The translations under genes were made by a program, and so were the position numbers. The notes under the pieces were generated by a model. That model was not told where the DNA came from and searched no databases. It saw only the letters and a list, made by a program, of their open reading frames with translations. From the NCBI RefSeq assembly GCF_009734445.1, contig NZ_CP046457.1, positions 682,001 to 746,000 of the forward strand: 64,000 nt of DNA, given 5' to 3'. The DNA comes from Candidatus Syntrophocurvum alkaliphilum (GTDB lineage: Bacteria; Bacillota; Syntrophomonadia; Syntrophomonadales; Syntrophomonadaceae). This document shows, one piece after another, positions 24,309-34,334 of the stretch. The number at the start of each line of letters is the position of its first letter. The stretch's first letter is position 1.

Positions 24309-26033
24309 ATGTTAAATAAAAATGACTTAGAAAATATGATATTAAAAATTAACAACAAAGGTTATAAAGCATATAAAGATATCCAACAATCTTATATTTT
24401 TGAAGATTTTGAATTATACATAGACTATGTACAAGCTGACCCTTTTGCACCTCCTTCAAGAATTAGGGTTAGAATAAATATGAATGAAGCAAATTTTCCT
24501 GAGTATTTATACCGAGGTAGTAGACAAGTTGCTCTTGAAGATTATATAGCTCGTAGTATAAGAAATTATATAATAAAAAACTTTAAAAATACTAAAGGTA
24601 CTGGGAATAGTAATGTGCTTTTTATTGATGCTGGTCATCAAGAGGTTTTAAAACGTACAGCTGTAAAAATAACTAATCAATATATAGAGGCAAGATTATC
24701 AGTGGGATTACCAGCAGCAGGTAGAAAAGTGCTAGCACATGATGCAATAAAAATATTTTTAAAACAACTACCAAGTTTAGTACAAAACTGCTTATTTTTT
24801 GATAAATATAAAGAAGAAGTTTTACAAGACTGTGTTTATTTATATGAAGACCAAGAACTTATTAGACAAAAGCTGAAGGAATTAGGCTTAATAGCTTTTC
24901 TAGCTAATAATTCAGTATTACCTAGAAAAAGTGGTATTAGTAACAAACCACTTGAGATGAGTAAAGCTATTAAATTTGAAAGTCCAGAGACTTTAAGAGT
25001 AGAGATTGAGACTAAGCATCATGGGGTTTTAACAGGAATGGGATTACCACAAGGAATTACTCTAATAGTTGGTGGGGGATACCATGGAAAATCCACACTT
25101 CTTAAAGCATTAGAAAGAGGTATTTATAATCATATAAAAGGTGATGGAAGAGAGTGGGTAATAACAAATGATAGTGCTATAAAAATAAGAGCTGAAGATA
25201 ATAGATTTATTCAAAAGGTTAACATAACACCTTTTATTGACAACCTTCCTTTTAACCAAGATACAACTGCTTTTACTACTTTAAATGCAAGTGGAAGCAC
25301 ATCACAAGCTGCAAATATAATGGAAGCACTTGAAATAGGTTCAAATCTTTTACTATTAGATGAAGATACCAGTGCTACTAATTTTATGATAAGAGATGCA
25401 AGGATGCAGATGTTAGTGGAAAAAGAAAAAGAACCTATTACTCCATTTATTGATAGAGTTAAAGAATTATATCAGAGTAGTGGAGTATCTTGTGTACTAG
25501 TCATTGGAGGAGCAGGTGACTATCTTGATGTTTGTGATAGAGTTATTATGATGGATCATTATAAGCCTATTGATGTTACAGAACAATCTCATTATATTGC
25601 TAATCAAATAAAAAGTAGAAGAAAACAAGAGTTAATTTCATCTATAATGTATTCACCACCACGAATTATTGCTAAAGAGAGCTTTGAAAATGCTAAAGGA
25701 AAAAGAACTAAGATTTCTGCTAAAGGGTTAGATAATATAGTTATTAATCGAATGAATATTGATTTAAGTTCAGTAGAACAGCTTGTAGATTACAGTCAAA
25801 CTAGGGCAATAGCTCAATGTATAATAAAGATAATGGAACTGGCAGATAACAATGTAACACTTAAGCATATTGTAGATGATATTTATGAAAATATTTCAGA
25901 TAACTTAGACTACTTATCATCATTTAATAAAGAAGAACATCCAGGGGATTTAGCACTTCCTAGAAAATATGAAATAGCAGCAGCAATTAATAGAATGGAA
26001 ATGCTTAAAATCATACATAATCCTGTGACTTAA
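24309..26033 (+). CDS. ABC-class predicted ATPase (PF09818 type)
   Basis: 574 residues. Walker A is GGGYHGKSTLLKAL in mid-protein and the Walker B-like block is LLLDEDTSATNFMIRD, both as in the COG3044 ABC-class ATPase family, which has no membrane partner and no settled function. Start after GGAGGG. It lies 48 bases before mqnE and may share a transcript, though a role in menaquinone synthesis is not known. Confidence 0.85.
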   Translation: MLNKNDLENMILKINNKGYKAYKDIQQSYIFEDFELYIDYVQADPFAPPSRIRVRINMNEANFPEYLYRGSRQVALEDYIARSIRNYIIKNFKNTKGTGNSNVLFIDAGHQEVLKRTAVKITNQYIEARLSVGLPAAGRKVLAHDAIKIFLKQLPSLVQNCLFFDKYKEEVLQDCVYLYEDQELIRQKLKELGLIAFLANNSVLPRKSGISNKPLEMSKAIKFESPETLRVEIETKHHGVLTGMGLPQGITLIVGGGYHGKSTLLKALERGIYNHIKGDGREWVITNDSAIKIRAEDNRFIQKVNITPFIDNLPFNQDTTAFTTLNASGSTSQAANIMEALEIGSNLLLLDEDTSATNFMIRDARMQMLVEKEKEPITPFIDRVKELYQSSGVSCVLVIGGAGDYLDVCDRVIMMDHYKPIDVTEQSHYIANQIKSRRKQELISSIMYSPPRIIAKESFENAKGKRTKISAKGLDNIVINRMNIDLSSVEQLVDYSQTRAIAQCIIKIMELADNNVTLKHIVDDIYENISDNLDYLSSFNKEEHPGDLALPRKYEIAAAINRMEMLKIIHNPVT

Positions 26034-26081
26034 TTTTGTGATTTGTTATAATTAATTTATTAATAAATAGGGAGTTGTACT

Positions 26082-27167
26082 ATGCAGATGGATAAACATA
26101 TGCAACTATTATCTAAAAAGGTAGCAAATAATGAACGACTTACTAAAGAAGATGGTCTTTATCTATATGAATGTAATGATTTAATAAGTATAGGTAAACT
26201 TGCAAGAGACGTAAAACAAAAGAAAACCGGAAGAAATGTTTTTTTTAATGTTAATCGTCACATTAATTTAACTAATATATGTGTTTCTAAATGTGAATTT
26301 TGTGCTTTTGGTAAGGATAAGGATGAAGAAGGTGCTTATCTAATGTCTGTGGAGGAAGCCTTTAATTTTGGGGCAGAGGTTGTTGAGAATGGAATTACTG
26401 AATTTCATGTAGTCAGTGCTATGCATCCCGATATGCCATTTAATTATTATGTAGATGTTATTAAAAGACTACATCAAGCCTATCCAAATATTCATATGCA
26501 AGCTTTTACAGCAGTAGAGATACATCACTTTTCTAAAATTACTGGATTAAGTATTCGCGATGTTTTATTACAATTAAAAGATGCTGGCTTAGGCTCTATT
26601 CCAGGTGGCGGTGCGGAAATATTTAATGATGATATTAGAAAGCAAATTTGTCCTAAAAAAGCAATGAGCAATGATTGGTTAGAAGTACATAAGACTGCAC
26701 ATGAATTAGGAATTAAGTCCAATTGTACAATGCTTTTTGGACATATAGAATCATTTGAAGATAGAATTAATCATTTAATAAAGTTAAGGGAACTTCAAGA
26801 TGAGGCTCCCGGTTTTCAATCTTTTATTCCACTTCCTTTTTTACCGGATAATACTGGATTAACCCATATTAAACGAACAACAGCCATAGATGATGTAAAA
26901 ACTATTGCTATATCGAGGCTAATGCTAGATAATATTGAACATGTAAAAGCGTTTTGGGTTATGTTAAGTGTTCCAATAGCGCAATTATGCTTAGAATTCG
27001 GTGCTGATGATATTGATGGTACCGTTCACGAAGAAAGAATTATGCACGCAGCAGGTGCTACTACGGATAAAGGAATTAGTAAAGATAATATAATTAGGTT
27101 AATAAAAGAGGCTGGGTATCTACCAACGGAAAGAGATACACTCTATAACGTTTTAAGAACTTATTAA
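26082..27167 (+). CDS. mqnE: aminofutalosine synthase MqnE
   Basis: Radical SAM enzyme of the futalosine menaquinone pathway, which joins the 5'-deoxyadenosyl group to the MqnA product to give 6-amino-6-deoxyfutalosine. The cluster motif is CVSKCEFC (CX3CX2C) in NRHINLTNICVSKCEFCAFG; FHVVSAMHPDMPFNYY and IPLPFLPDNTGL separate it from MqnC. 361 residues, normal length. First of the mqnE-mqnA-mqnC set with gaps of 14 and 7 bases. Confidence 0.92.
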   Translation: MQMDKHMQLLSKKVANNERLTKEDGLYLYECNDLISIGKLARDVKQKKTGRNVFFNVNRHINLTNICVSKCEFCAFGKDKDEEGAYLMSVEEAFNFGAEVVENGITEFHVVSAMHPDMPFNYYVDVIKRLHQAYPNIHMQAFTAVEIHHFSKITGLSIRDVLLQLKDAGLGSIPGGGAEIFNDDIRKQICPKKAMSNDWLEVHKTAHELGIKSNCTMLFGHIESFEDRINHLIKLRELQDEAPGFQSFIPLPFLPDNTGLTHIKRTTAIDDVKTIAISRLMLDNIEHVKAFWVMLSVPIAQLCLEFGADDIDGTVHEERIMHAAGATTDKGISKDNIIRLIKEAGYLPTERDTLYNVLRTY

Positions 27168-27181
27168 GATAGGAGTTACTT

Positions 27182-28009
27182 ATGAGACCAAAAGTCGGAC
27201 ATATTCAATTTATTAATTGTTTTCCATTATTTTATGGACTTATAGAAAAAAAATTTTTGCTAGAAGTCGATTTAATAAAAGGTAATCCAACTGACTTAAA
27301 CACTATGCTATTAGAAAGAAAATTAGATTTAGCCCCTGTTTCTTCAATAGCTTATGCGGAAAATTACAAAGACTACTTATTGATGCCGGATATATCCATA
27401 AGTTCAGATGGTGATGTAAAAAGTATTTATCTATTTTCAAAAGTGCCTATAGATAAGCTTCATGGCAAAAAAATAGCTTTAACTAACATTTCAGCTACTT
27501 CTCAAGTCCTTTTAAAAATTATTATGAAAAAGGGTTATAATGTTTCCCCAGAGTATTTTACTTCAGCTCCTGAATTAAGAGCAATGTTAATGGAGGCAGA
27601 TGCAGCTTTATTAATAGGAGATGATGCATTAAGAGCTAAGTATACTTTTGATAATAGTTTATATATTTATGATCTAGGCAGTGAATGGAAAAAACTAACT
27701 AATTTGCCGATGGTTTTTGCTGTTTGGGCAATTAGAAAAGATTTTGCAGAAAATAATTTTAATATAGTAAAGCTTATAAAAGATACGTTTATTGAATCTA
27801 TAGAACTAAGTTTAAATAATTTAGAAGATGTTGCCACAAAAGCTTGTGAATATGAAAGTTTTTCTCCAGATTATTTGGTTGATTATTTTAAATGTTTAAA
27901 ATTTGATTTTAATGAAACACAACAGAATGGCCTTATAGTATACTTTAAAGAAGCTAAAGCTATGGGGTTAATTAATGAAGTACCAACACTTAATATATTA
28001 AATATTTAA
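27182..28009 (+). CDS. mqnA: chorismate dehydratase MqnA
   Basis: Removes water from chorismate to give 3-enolpyruvylbenzoate, the first step of the futalosine route. The periplasmic-binding-like fold is shown by GHIQFINCFPLFYGL at the N-terminus, the ISISSDGDVKSIYLFSK block and VFAVWAIRKDF. 275 residues. ATAGGAG precedes the ATG. It sits between the two radical SAM genes of the same pathway. Confidence 0.9.
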   Translation: MRPKVGHIQFINCFPLFYGLIEKKFLLEVDLIKGNPTDLNTMLLERKLDLAPVSSIAYAENYKDYLLMPDISISSDGDVKSIYLFSKVPIDKLHGKKIALTNISATSQVLLKIIMKKGYNVSPEYFTSAPELRAMLMEADAALLIGDDALRAKYTFDNSLYIYDLGSEWKKLTNLPMVFAVWAIRKDFAENNFNIVKLIKDTFIESIELSLNNLEDVATKACEYESFSPDYLVDYFKCLKFDFNETQQNGLIVYFKEAKAMGLINEVPTLNILNI

Positions 28010-28025
28010 TTTATAGGTGAATAAT

Positions 28026-29090
28026 TTGAAAACATCAAACATTTTAAATGAAGTAATTAAAGGCAAAAAAATAAATAAAGATGAATTTCTTTATTTATAT
28101 AAATATGGAGACTTACTAGAGATAGCTCAGGCCGCTAATAAAGTAAGGGATAGTTTAGTTTTTAAAGATAAAATTACCTTTGTTGTAGATAGAAACATTA
28201 ATTACACTAATATATGTTCATGTCGCTGTAAATTTTGTGCTTTTTATTGTGATAAAAGCGATTCTAGTGCATATGTAATAGAAAAAAATGAACTTTTTGC
28301 AAAAATTGAAGAAGCAATAGAACTGGGTGCTAGCCAACTAATGATCCAAGGTGGACTAAATGATAATCTCAAAATTGACTATTTTGAAGATATGTTTAAA
28401 TCAATAAAATCTAAATTCGATATAACCATACATTCATTAAGTGCTCCTGAAATATTTTATATAGCCAATATATCCAACTTAACAATTAATGAGACTTTAC
28501 AAAGATTAAAAAAGGCAGGATTAGATTCGTTGCCTGGTGGTGGAGCTGAAATTTTGCATGATGAAATTAGAAACAAAATCAGTCCCAACAAAATAAATAC
28601 TAACGAATGGTTAGATGTAATGAAAAAAGCTCATCATTTAGGTATGAAAAGCACTGCAACAATGATGATTGGTAGTGTGGAAAATATACATCATCGTTTA
28701 TATCATCTTGAAAAAATTCGACAACTACAAGAGGAAACTGGAGGTTTTCGTGCATTTATAGTTTGGACATATCAACCCGGTAATAATGATTTAAGGGGAA
28801 GTAAAGTAACTTCTATAGAATATTTACGCTTTTTAGCTTTATCTAGACTTTACTTGAATAACATAACTCATATCCAAGGTTCATGGGTAACACAAGGTAA
28901 GAAAATTGGACAATTATCAATCCATTTTGGTGCAGATGATTTAGGAAGTATAATGATAGAAGAAAATGTGGTAAGATCAGCTGGAGTTGCTTATAAAATG
29001 GATAAGCAAGAAATGATTGAGCTTATTAAAGCAACTGGAAAGGTTCCAGCGATAAGAGATACGGAATACAAGATAAAGCAGTTATTTTAA
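28026..29090 (+). CDS. mqnC: cyclic dehypoxanthine futalosine synthase MqnC
   Basis: Radical SAM enzyme that cyclises dehypoxanthinyl futalosine. DRNINYTNICSCRCKFCAFY holds the CX3CX2C cluster site (with one extra Cys inside), and MIQGGLNDNL and WTYQPGNNDL are MqnC blocks. 354-357 residues. TTG at 28026 is five bases after AGGTGA; GTG at 28017 overlaps that site and is less likely. Seven to sixteen bases after mqnA, so same operon. Confidence 0.92.
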   Translation: MKTSNILNEVIKGKKINKDEFLYLYKYGDLLEIAQAANKVRDSLVFKDKITFVVDRNINYTNICSCRCKFCAFYCDKSDSSAYVIEKNELFAKIEEAIELGASQLMIQGGLNDNLKIDYFEDMFKSIKSKFDITIHSLSAPEIFYIANISNLTINETLQRLKKAGLDSLPGGGAEILHDEIRNKISPNKINTNEWLDVMKKAHHLGMKSTATMMIGSVENIHHRLYHLEKIRQLQEETGGFRAFIVWTYQPGNNDLRGSKVTSIEYLRFLALSRLYLNNITHIQGSWVTQGKKIGQLSIHFGADDLGSIMIEENVVRSAGVAYKMDKQEMIELIKATGKVPAIRDTEYKIKQLF

Positions 29091-29108
29091 TTATAGGGGG
29101 AAAAAAAG

Positions 29109-29942
29109 ATGAGCATTCCTCAATGTGATATTGCTTTCATAGGTGGTTCAAGCACACTTAATGTAAATATTCCAGATGAATTAGACTTAGATTTTGTTGA
29201 AGTAATTGATACGAATCTTGTTTTTGAAACTCCTTTTGGAAAAAGTCCTGAGTTTAAAAGACTTGTAATATTTAATGAAGATGAAAAACGTTATGTTTTA
29301 TGTTGTCGTATGCACGGGTGGAGAAGAGGGGTGAACAGAGCAGATGCATCAAGACAAATTTTTTGGGTTTTTAAACAAGCCGGAGTTAAAAAAATTTTAG
29401 CTGAAGGTGGAGTAGGAGCAATTAATTACCTTTTAAAACCTAGAGATATAATAATACCACATGACTATATGGATTTTTCAATAAGAAAAGACGTAGGTTT
29501 AGAGGATAAGTATCTTTTAGTTATGAGAGATGCCCTATGTCCTGAAACTAGGGATTTAATTTATAAAAACGCTAATGAAGTTTGGGAAGAAAAGGTTTTT
29601 GATAGAAGTATTTATGTTAATACTGATGGACGGCATTTTGAAAGTCCAGCTGAAATAAATATGTTTAAAATAGGTGGGGGAGATGTAGTTGGTCAAAGTA
29701 TTTGTCCAGAAGTATATTTAGCACGTGAGATAGGTGCGTGTTATGCAGGAATATATTTGGTTGTTAACTATGCAGAAGGTATTGTATCACCTTGGCAGCA
29801 TGAAGAACTTGCTGAAATTTTCTATACAGAAGGTTATGCTCTCGGAAAGATTATCTTCAATACTCTTAAGGATGTAAAAATTAAAGGAGGTTGTGGTTGT
29901 AAGGATTTAAGGAAGGAAACTCTTTTGAAAGGAATATATTAA
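29109..29942 (+). CDS. MTAP/PNP-family nucleoside phosphorylase, likely in the futalosine pathway
   Basis: 277 residues. IGGSS at the N-terminus, FETPFGKSPEF, CRMHGWRRGVNRADASRQI, the DGRHFESPAEINMF substrate block and GDVVGQSICPEVYLAREIGACYA follow the order of 5'-methylthioadenosine phosphorylase. A Cys-rich end (GGCGCKDL) is unusual. Between MqnE and MqnC the pathway needs the base to be cut from (amino)futalosine, normally by MqnB or MTA nucleosidase; no such gene is present here, so this phosphorylase is the natural candidate. Classical MTA salvage is the alternative. Confidence 0.8.
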   Translation: MSIPQCDIAFIGGSSTLNVNIPDELDLDFVEVIDTNLVFETPFGKSPEFKRLVIFNEDEKRYVLCCRMHGWRRGVNRADASRQIFWVFKQAGVKKILAEGGVGAINYLLKPRDIIIPHDYMDFSIRKDVGLEDKYLLVMRDALCPETRDLIYKNANEVWEEKVFDRSIYVNTDGRHFESPAEINMFKIGGGDVVGQSICPEVYLAREIGACYAGIYLVVNYAEGIVSPWQHEELAEIFYTEGYALGKIIFNTLKDVKIKGGCGCKDLRKETLLKGIY

Positions 29943-29954
29943 AGGGAGGTTATC

Positions 29955-32741
29955 ATGAGAAATTATTCAACAAGTAGCATTGTGAAAATAATAACACTAA
30001 TACTTGCAATTTCTATTATATCAATTTTTGCAAGTCTTTATGTGGACTGGCTTTGGTTTCAATCAATTGATTTTGAATCTGTTTTTACTATAACAGTATT
30101 AACTAAAGTTGGGCTCTATACAATAGTATTTTTACTATCTTTTTTGTTTTTATATTTAAACCTAAGTATAGTTAGAAAAAACCTTAAACCACCAGAAAGG
30201 CCCTCACATACAGACGATGGAAGAGAAATTTTTTATCTAAATCGTGAAGAGCCTCAGCAATCGCCGTTTACAGAAATTCTTACAAATAAAAATGTAAAAT
30301 GGTTACTTATTGGTATAAGTATATTTGGTGCACTACTTATTAGTTCAGCTTCTTTAGATAAGTGGTTAGTAGTGCAACAGTTTTTTAACAAAGTAACATT
30401 TGGAGCGTTAGATCCAATTTTTAATAAAGATATATCCTTTTATTTATTTGATTTAACATTTTACCAATTTATATATGGTACTCTGATGTTTACTTTAATA
30501 TTAACTGTTTTAACAGTTGGAGTTTTATATTTTTTAAATTCTAGTTCGGAAATATTTTTTGCTGATTTTAAAGAATTCACTTTTGCTAAAAAGCATATTG
30601 CAGTTTTAGTATCTATAATCTTTTTGATTCAAGCTTGGGGTTATTATTTAGCGGCTTATTCTATTCTTTATTCACCATCAGGACTAGTATTTGGTGCTAC
30701 TTATACTGATGTAAACGCTAAATTATTAGCATATAGAGTGTTACTAGTTATAGTAATAATATTAGCACTAATAATTCTCTTTAATGTATTTAAAGAACGT
30801 TTAACATGGGTGGTAGCAGGAATAGGTGTTTGGGTTGCAGTAGCTATAATTTTAGGTAGTATATATCCTTCGGTTATACAAAATATGGTAGTTAATCCTA
30901 ATGAATTTAACCGAGAACGGCCTTATTTGGATAATGCTATAGAATTTACTCGAATGGCATATGGATTAGATGAAGTAGAAAGAAAACGATTTGATATTGA
31001 CTATGATTTAACTATGGAAGATATAGAAAACAATCCAGCTACAATCAATAATATTCGTTTGTGGGATTGGGAGCCATTAACAGAAACTTATAGAAGTCTT
31101 CAAGAACTTAGGACCTATTATGTATTTGATAATATAGATATTGACCGATATACAATAGATGGAGAATATCGTCAGGTAATGCTTTCAGCTCGTGAATTAG
31201 AACAAGAAGATTTACCTGATAATGCTAAAACTTGGATAAATCAACGTTTAATGTATACTCATGGATATGGAGTTACAGCAAGTCCAGTTAATGAGGTTGC
31301 ACCTGATTCAGGATTTCCTAATTTTATCTTAAGTGATATACCTCCTGTATCTACAACAGACCTTACTGTTAATAGACCAGAAATTTACTTTGGAGAAAGA
31401 ACTAATAATGATGTAATTGTTAACACCGAACAACCTGAATTCCATTATCCTATGGGTGAACAAAATGCTTATACGTTTTATGAAGGAGACAAAGGAGTTA
31501 AACTAGAATCATTCTTTAAACAGTTAGCTGTGGCTTGGACACAAAGAGATTATAGAATATTATTATCTTCTGATATTACAAACGACAGTCAAATATTAAT
31601 GAACAGAAATATTCAAGATAGAGTAAATAAAATAGCACCTTATTTAAGATATGATCGAGACCCATATATAGTAATAAGTGATGAAGGACACCTATATTGG
31701 ATGTGGGATGCTTATACAGTAACTAATAAGTTTCCTTATTCAGAACCTTTTGATGGCAATAACAACAATTATATAAGAAATTCGGTTAAAGTTGTTGTAA
31801 ATGCTTATACTGGAGAAACCAATTTCTATATTGCTGACGATTCTGATCCAATTATACAGACTTATAGTAATATATTCCCAGATTTGTATAAACCATTATC
31901 GGAAATGCCTGAATATCTTCAAAACCACTTAAGATATCCGGTTGATATGTTTAATATTCAAGCAGAAAAATATAGACATTTCCATATGACTGATACTCAG
32001 GTTTTTTATAACAAAGAGGATGCTTGGATAATACCAAATGAAATTAGTGGTGGTCAAGAAAGAAAAATGGAGCCATATTATACAATAATGCGCTTACCAG
32101 AAGAGGATCAAGAAGAATATATTTTAATGCTCCCCTATACACCTCAAGCAAGACCAAATATGACAGCTTGGATGTGTGCTAGAATGGATGGAGATAATTA
32201 TGGTAATTTACTTGTATATGACTTCCCAAGAGGGGAAACAGTATATGGACCTATGCAAATAGAGTCAAGAATAAACCAAAACACTGCAATTTCACAGCAA
32301 CTAGCTTTATGGGATCAAAGAGGCTCTAGAACATTTAGAGGGAACTTATTAGTAATTCCAATAGAAAACTCTATACTATATGTTGAGCCACTATATCTAC
32401 AAGCAGCAACAAGTGAAATACCAGAATTGAAACGCGTATTTGTTGCTTATGGAAATAGTATTGTAATGGAACCAACTTTAGATAAAGCACTTGAAAGAAT
32501 ATTTGGAGATCGTGAAAGACCAGCACCTGAAATGCCAGAAGATATGCCTGAGGATATGCCAGAAGAAGCAATTGTAGGTGATGAAACATTTGAAAGTGTT
32601 CAAGATTTAGCTCAAAGAGCTAGTCGTATTTATGAAGAAGCAAATCAAGCTTTAAGACAAGGAGACTGGTCTAGGTACGGAGATAGAATGGATGAACTAA
32701 ACGATGTTTTAAGACGCTTAGAGGAAACTGTGGCTTATTAA
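29955..32741 (+). CDS. UPF0182 family large membrane protein
   Basis: 928 residues. About seven membrane segments in the first 310 residues are followed by a large outside domain (WDWEPLTETYRSLQELRTYY, YPVDMFNIQAEKYRHFHMTD are family blocks) and a low-complexity PEDMPEDMPEEA linker with a C-terminal helical hairpin (about 880-928). The family is widespread in Actinobacteria and Clostridia with no known function. AGGGAGG start, 12 bases after the phosphorylase; the stop codon lies inside its terminator. Confidence 0.88.
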   Translation: MRNYSTSSIVKIITLILAISIISIFASLYVDWLWFQSIDFESVFTITVLTKVGLYTIVFLLSFLFLYLNLSIVRKNLKPPERPSHTDDGREIFYLNREEPQQSPFTEILTNKNVKWLLIGISIFGALLISSASLDKWLVVQQFFNKVTFGALDPIFNKDISFYLFDLTFYQFIYGTLMFTLILTVLTVGVLYFLNSSSEIFFADFKEFTFAKKHIAVLVSIIFLIQAWGYYLAAYSILYSPSGLVFGATYTDVNAKLLAYRVLLVIVIILALIILFNVFKERLTWVVAGIGVWVAVAIILGSIYPSVIQNMVVNPNEFNRERPYLDNAIEFTRMAYGLDEVERKRFDIDYDLTMEDIENNPATINNIRLWDWEPLTETYRSLQELRTYYVFDNIDIDRYTIDGEYRQVMLSARELEQEDLPDNAKTWINQRLMYTHGYGVTASPVNEVAPDSGFPNFILSDIPPVSTTDLTVNRPEIYFGERTNNDVIVNTEQPEFHYPMGEQNAYTFYEGDKGVKLESFFKQLAVAWTQRDYRILLSSDITNDSQILMNRNIQDRVNKIAPYLRYDRDPYIVISDEGHLYWMWDAYTVTNKFPYSEPFDGNNNNYIRNSVKVVVNAYTGETNFYIADDSDPIIQTYSNIFPDLYKPLSEMPEYLQNHLRYPVDMFNIQAEKYRHFHMTDTQVFYNKEDAWIIPNEISGGQERKMEPYYTIMRLPEEDQEEYILMLPYTPQARPNMTAWMCARMDGDNYGNLLVYDFPRGETVYGPMQIESRINQNTAISQQLALWDQRGSRTFRGNLLVIPIENSILYVEPLYLQAATSEIPELKRVFVAYGNSIVMEPTLDKALERIFGDRERPAPEMPEDMPEDMPEEAIVGDETFESVQDLAQRASRIYEEANQALRQGDWSRYGDRMDELNDVLRRLEETVAY

Positions 32742-32753
32742 GCCACAGTTTTT
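32725..32753 (+). terminator. rho-independent terminator overlapping the stop codon
   Basis: Perfect 12-bp stem AAACTGTGGCTT / AAGCCACAGTTT with a three-base loop and T tail. It ends the menaquinone-UPF0182 operon; the TAA stop is in the loop and stem. Confidence 0.9.
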
Positions 32754-32802
32754 CTCCATATATTTATTAGGAAATTTAGTTAGTGAATAGGAGAGAAAAT
32801 TT

Positions 32803-33354
32803 ATGAGTAACAAAGAAAATAAAGTAATAGTTTGTTTAGGTGATAGTATTACTCATGGATACCCCTATGGTCCTCAAGAATCTTGGGTAAAAATGTTAGC
32901 AGAAACTACTGGATATGAGTTTATAAATCAAGGCATTAATGGTAACACAACAGAAAATATGTTGAACCGATTTAATAGATCTGTTTTAAGATACAAACCA
33001 ACGCATTTGCTTATAAGTGGTGGTATAAATGATGTTTTAATGCGAGATACATTTGCTCAAACCACTAATAATATAATAAAAATGCATAAGAAAGCTAAAG
33101 AGCATAATATAAAGGTAATATTCGGCTTACCTACGCCTGTGGCCTATCCTGAATTTGAAGCGATGCTTAAAAAGTTGCGTACTTGGATGATTGAATATGC
33201 TATTAAAAACAATATTAAAGTTATAGATTTTTCTAGAGCATTTTATGATGAAAGCAATAACCTTCGTAGGGAACTTCTTCTCCCCGATGGAGGTCATCCA
33301 ACAAGGGAGGGATACAAAGCTATTTTTTCAGTAATAGATTTAGAAATATTTTAA
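32803..33354 (+). CDS. SGNH/GDSL-family hydrolase
   Basis: 183 residues with all four SGNH blocks: GDS (Ser15 nucleophile) in CLGDSITHGY, Gly in NQGINGNTTENM, GGINDVL and the D-x-x-H pair in LPDGGHPTREGY. No signal peptide, so it is cytoplasmic, probably an esterase or lysophospholipase-like enzyme. Its stop overlaps the stop of the convergent PP-loop gene. Confidence 0.88.
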   Translation: MSNKENKVIVCLGDSITHGYPYGPQESWVKMLAETTGYEFINQGINGNTTENMLNRFNRSVLRYKPTHLLISGGINDVLMRDTFAQTTNNIIKMHKKAKEHNIKVIFGLPTPVAYPEFEAMLKKLRTWMIEYAIKNNIKVIDFSRAFYDESNNLRRELLLPDGGHPTREGYKAIFSVIDLEIF

Positions 33355-34334
33355 ACTAATGCTGGGGTTTCTTCTGGTTTTAGTGGTTGAACATTTATAA
33401 TATTTCCTTCAGCATTTTCTGTGTTAAATATTCTTATATTAGCAGTTGTTTCATTTTTAGCATCACTATAACGAGCTACAATTTGACCGGCATAATATAT
33501 ATCTTCATCAGTCATTGTATTCATTTTTCTTAATATAGCTAGTGGTCCTGGTCTATCTGCAACCTTTAATAGGTAGTCTGTAGAAAATGCTATATTTTTT
33601 AAACTTTCATTTTCACTATGATTTCTACCAATAACTAATAAATTATAATCTCCTATGTAAAAATGTCTGCCTATTTTTAATATTTCTAATCCTTTAGCAC
33701 CATGATCTGGTGTTATTTCTAAAGTCTTTTTCAATCTGCGTGAAAAGTTTTCATCTGTTAATAAACACCCACCTGCTGGTGAGGGATAATCCACTATTCC
33801 GTATTCTTCTGCTAATGCCATTTGCCTAGTTCGGCTTCTACCGCTGATATCAAGTAGTTGTTCTCTATCTACCCATCCATTTTCTTCAGGAATTGTAATA
33901 GGTAAAAGTTTTGCTGATAATGGTCTAAGGATATAACCCTTATATCCGGATAGCTTTTCAACAGTTTGAAGAGCTGATTTATTTTGGCTCATAGGTCTTT
34001 GCCCTAATACTTCACCAGTTATTAAAAATGATGCTTCTAAATCTAACATAAGATCACCAGCTTTTTTGAACATAAAAGCGTGGCAATCTATACATGGATT
34101 AAAATTTTTTCCATAACCATAAATAGGTTTTTTCACAACATCCATATACTCTTCACTTATATCAGGTGTTAAAAGTTTAATCCCTAAGTCTTTAGCTGCT
34201 TGAATTGTTTCCTCAGTAGCACCAAAAAATGGAGATTTAAAATTAATAGCAATTATTTCAATTTCTAAATCCTTAATTATTTTTGCTGCAAGTTGTGAGT
34301 CTAAACCACCCGAAAATAAACTAATTGCTTTCAC
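33351..34334 (-). CDS. PP-loop ATPase, thiouridine-synthase-like
   Basis: 327 residues. SLFSGGLDSQLAA is the ATP-pyrophosphatase PP-loop, NPCIDCHAFMF gives a C-x-x-C pair, and GGCLLTDENFSRRL a third Cys. This is the ThiI/MnmA-like class in which the adenylated base is thiolated; the C-terminal part (about 220-327) resembles the NFACT-R-type RNA-binding domain reported in such proteins. The exact base modified is unknown. Its ATG overlaps the stop of the TudS-type gene, so the two are co-translated. Confidence 0.72.
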   Translation of the reverse strand: MKAISLFSGGLDSQLAAKIIKDLEIEIIAINFKSPFFGATEETIQAAKDLGIKLLTPDISEEYMDVVKKPIYGYGKNFNPCIDCHAFMFKKAGDLMLDLEASFLITGEVLGQRPMSQNKSALQTVEKLSGYKGYILRPLSAKLLPITIPEENGWVDREQLLDISGRSRTRQMALAEEYGIVDYPSPAGGCLLTDENFSRRLKKTLEITPDHGAKGLEILKIGRHFYIGDYNLLVIGRNHSENESLKNIAFSTDYLLKVADRPGPLAILRKMNTMTDEDIYYAGQIVARYSDAKNETTANIRIFNTENAEGNIINVQPLKPEETPALV

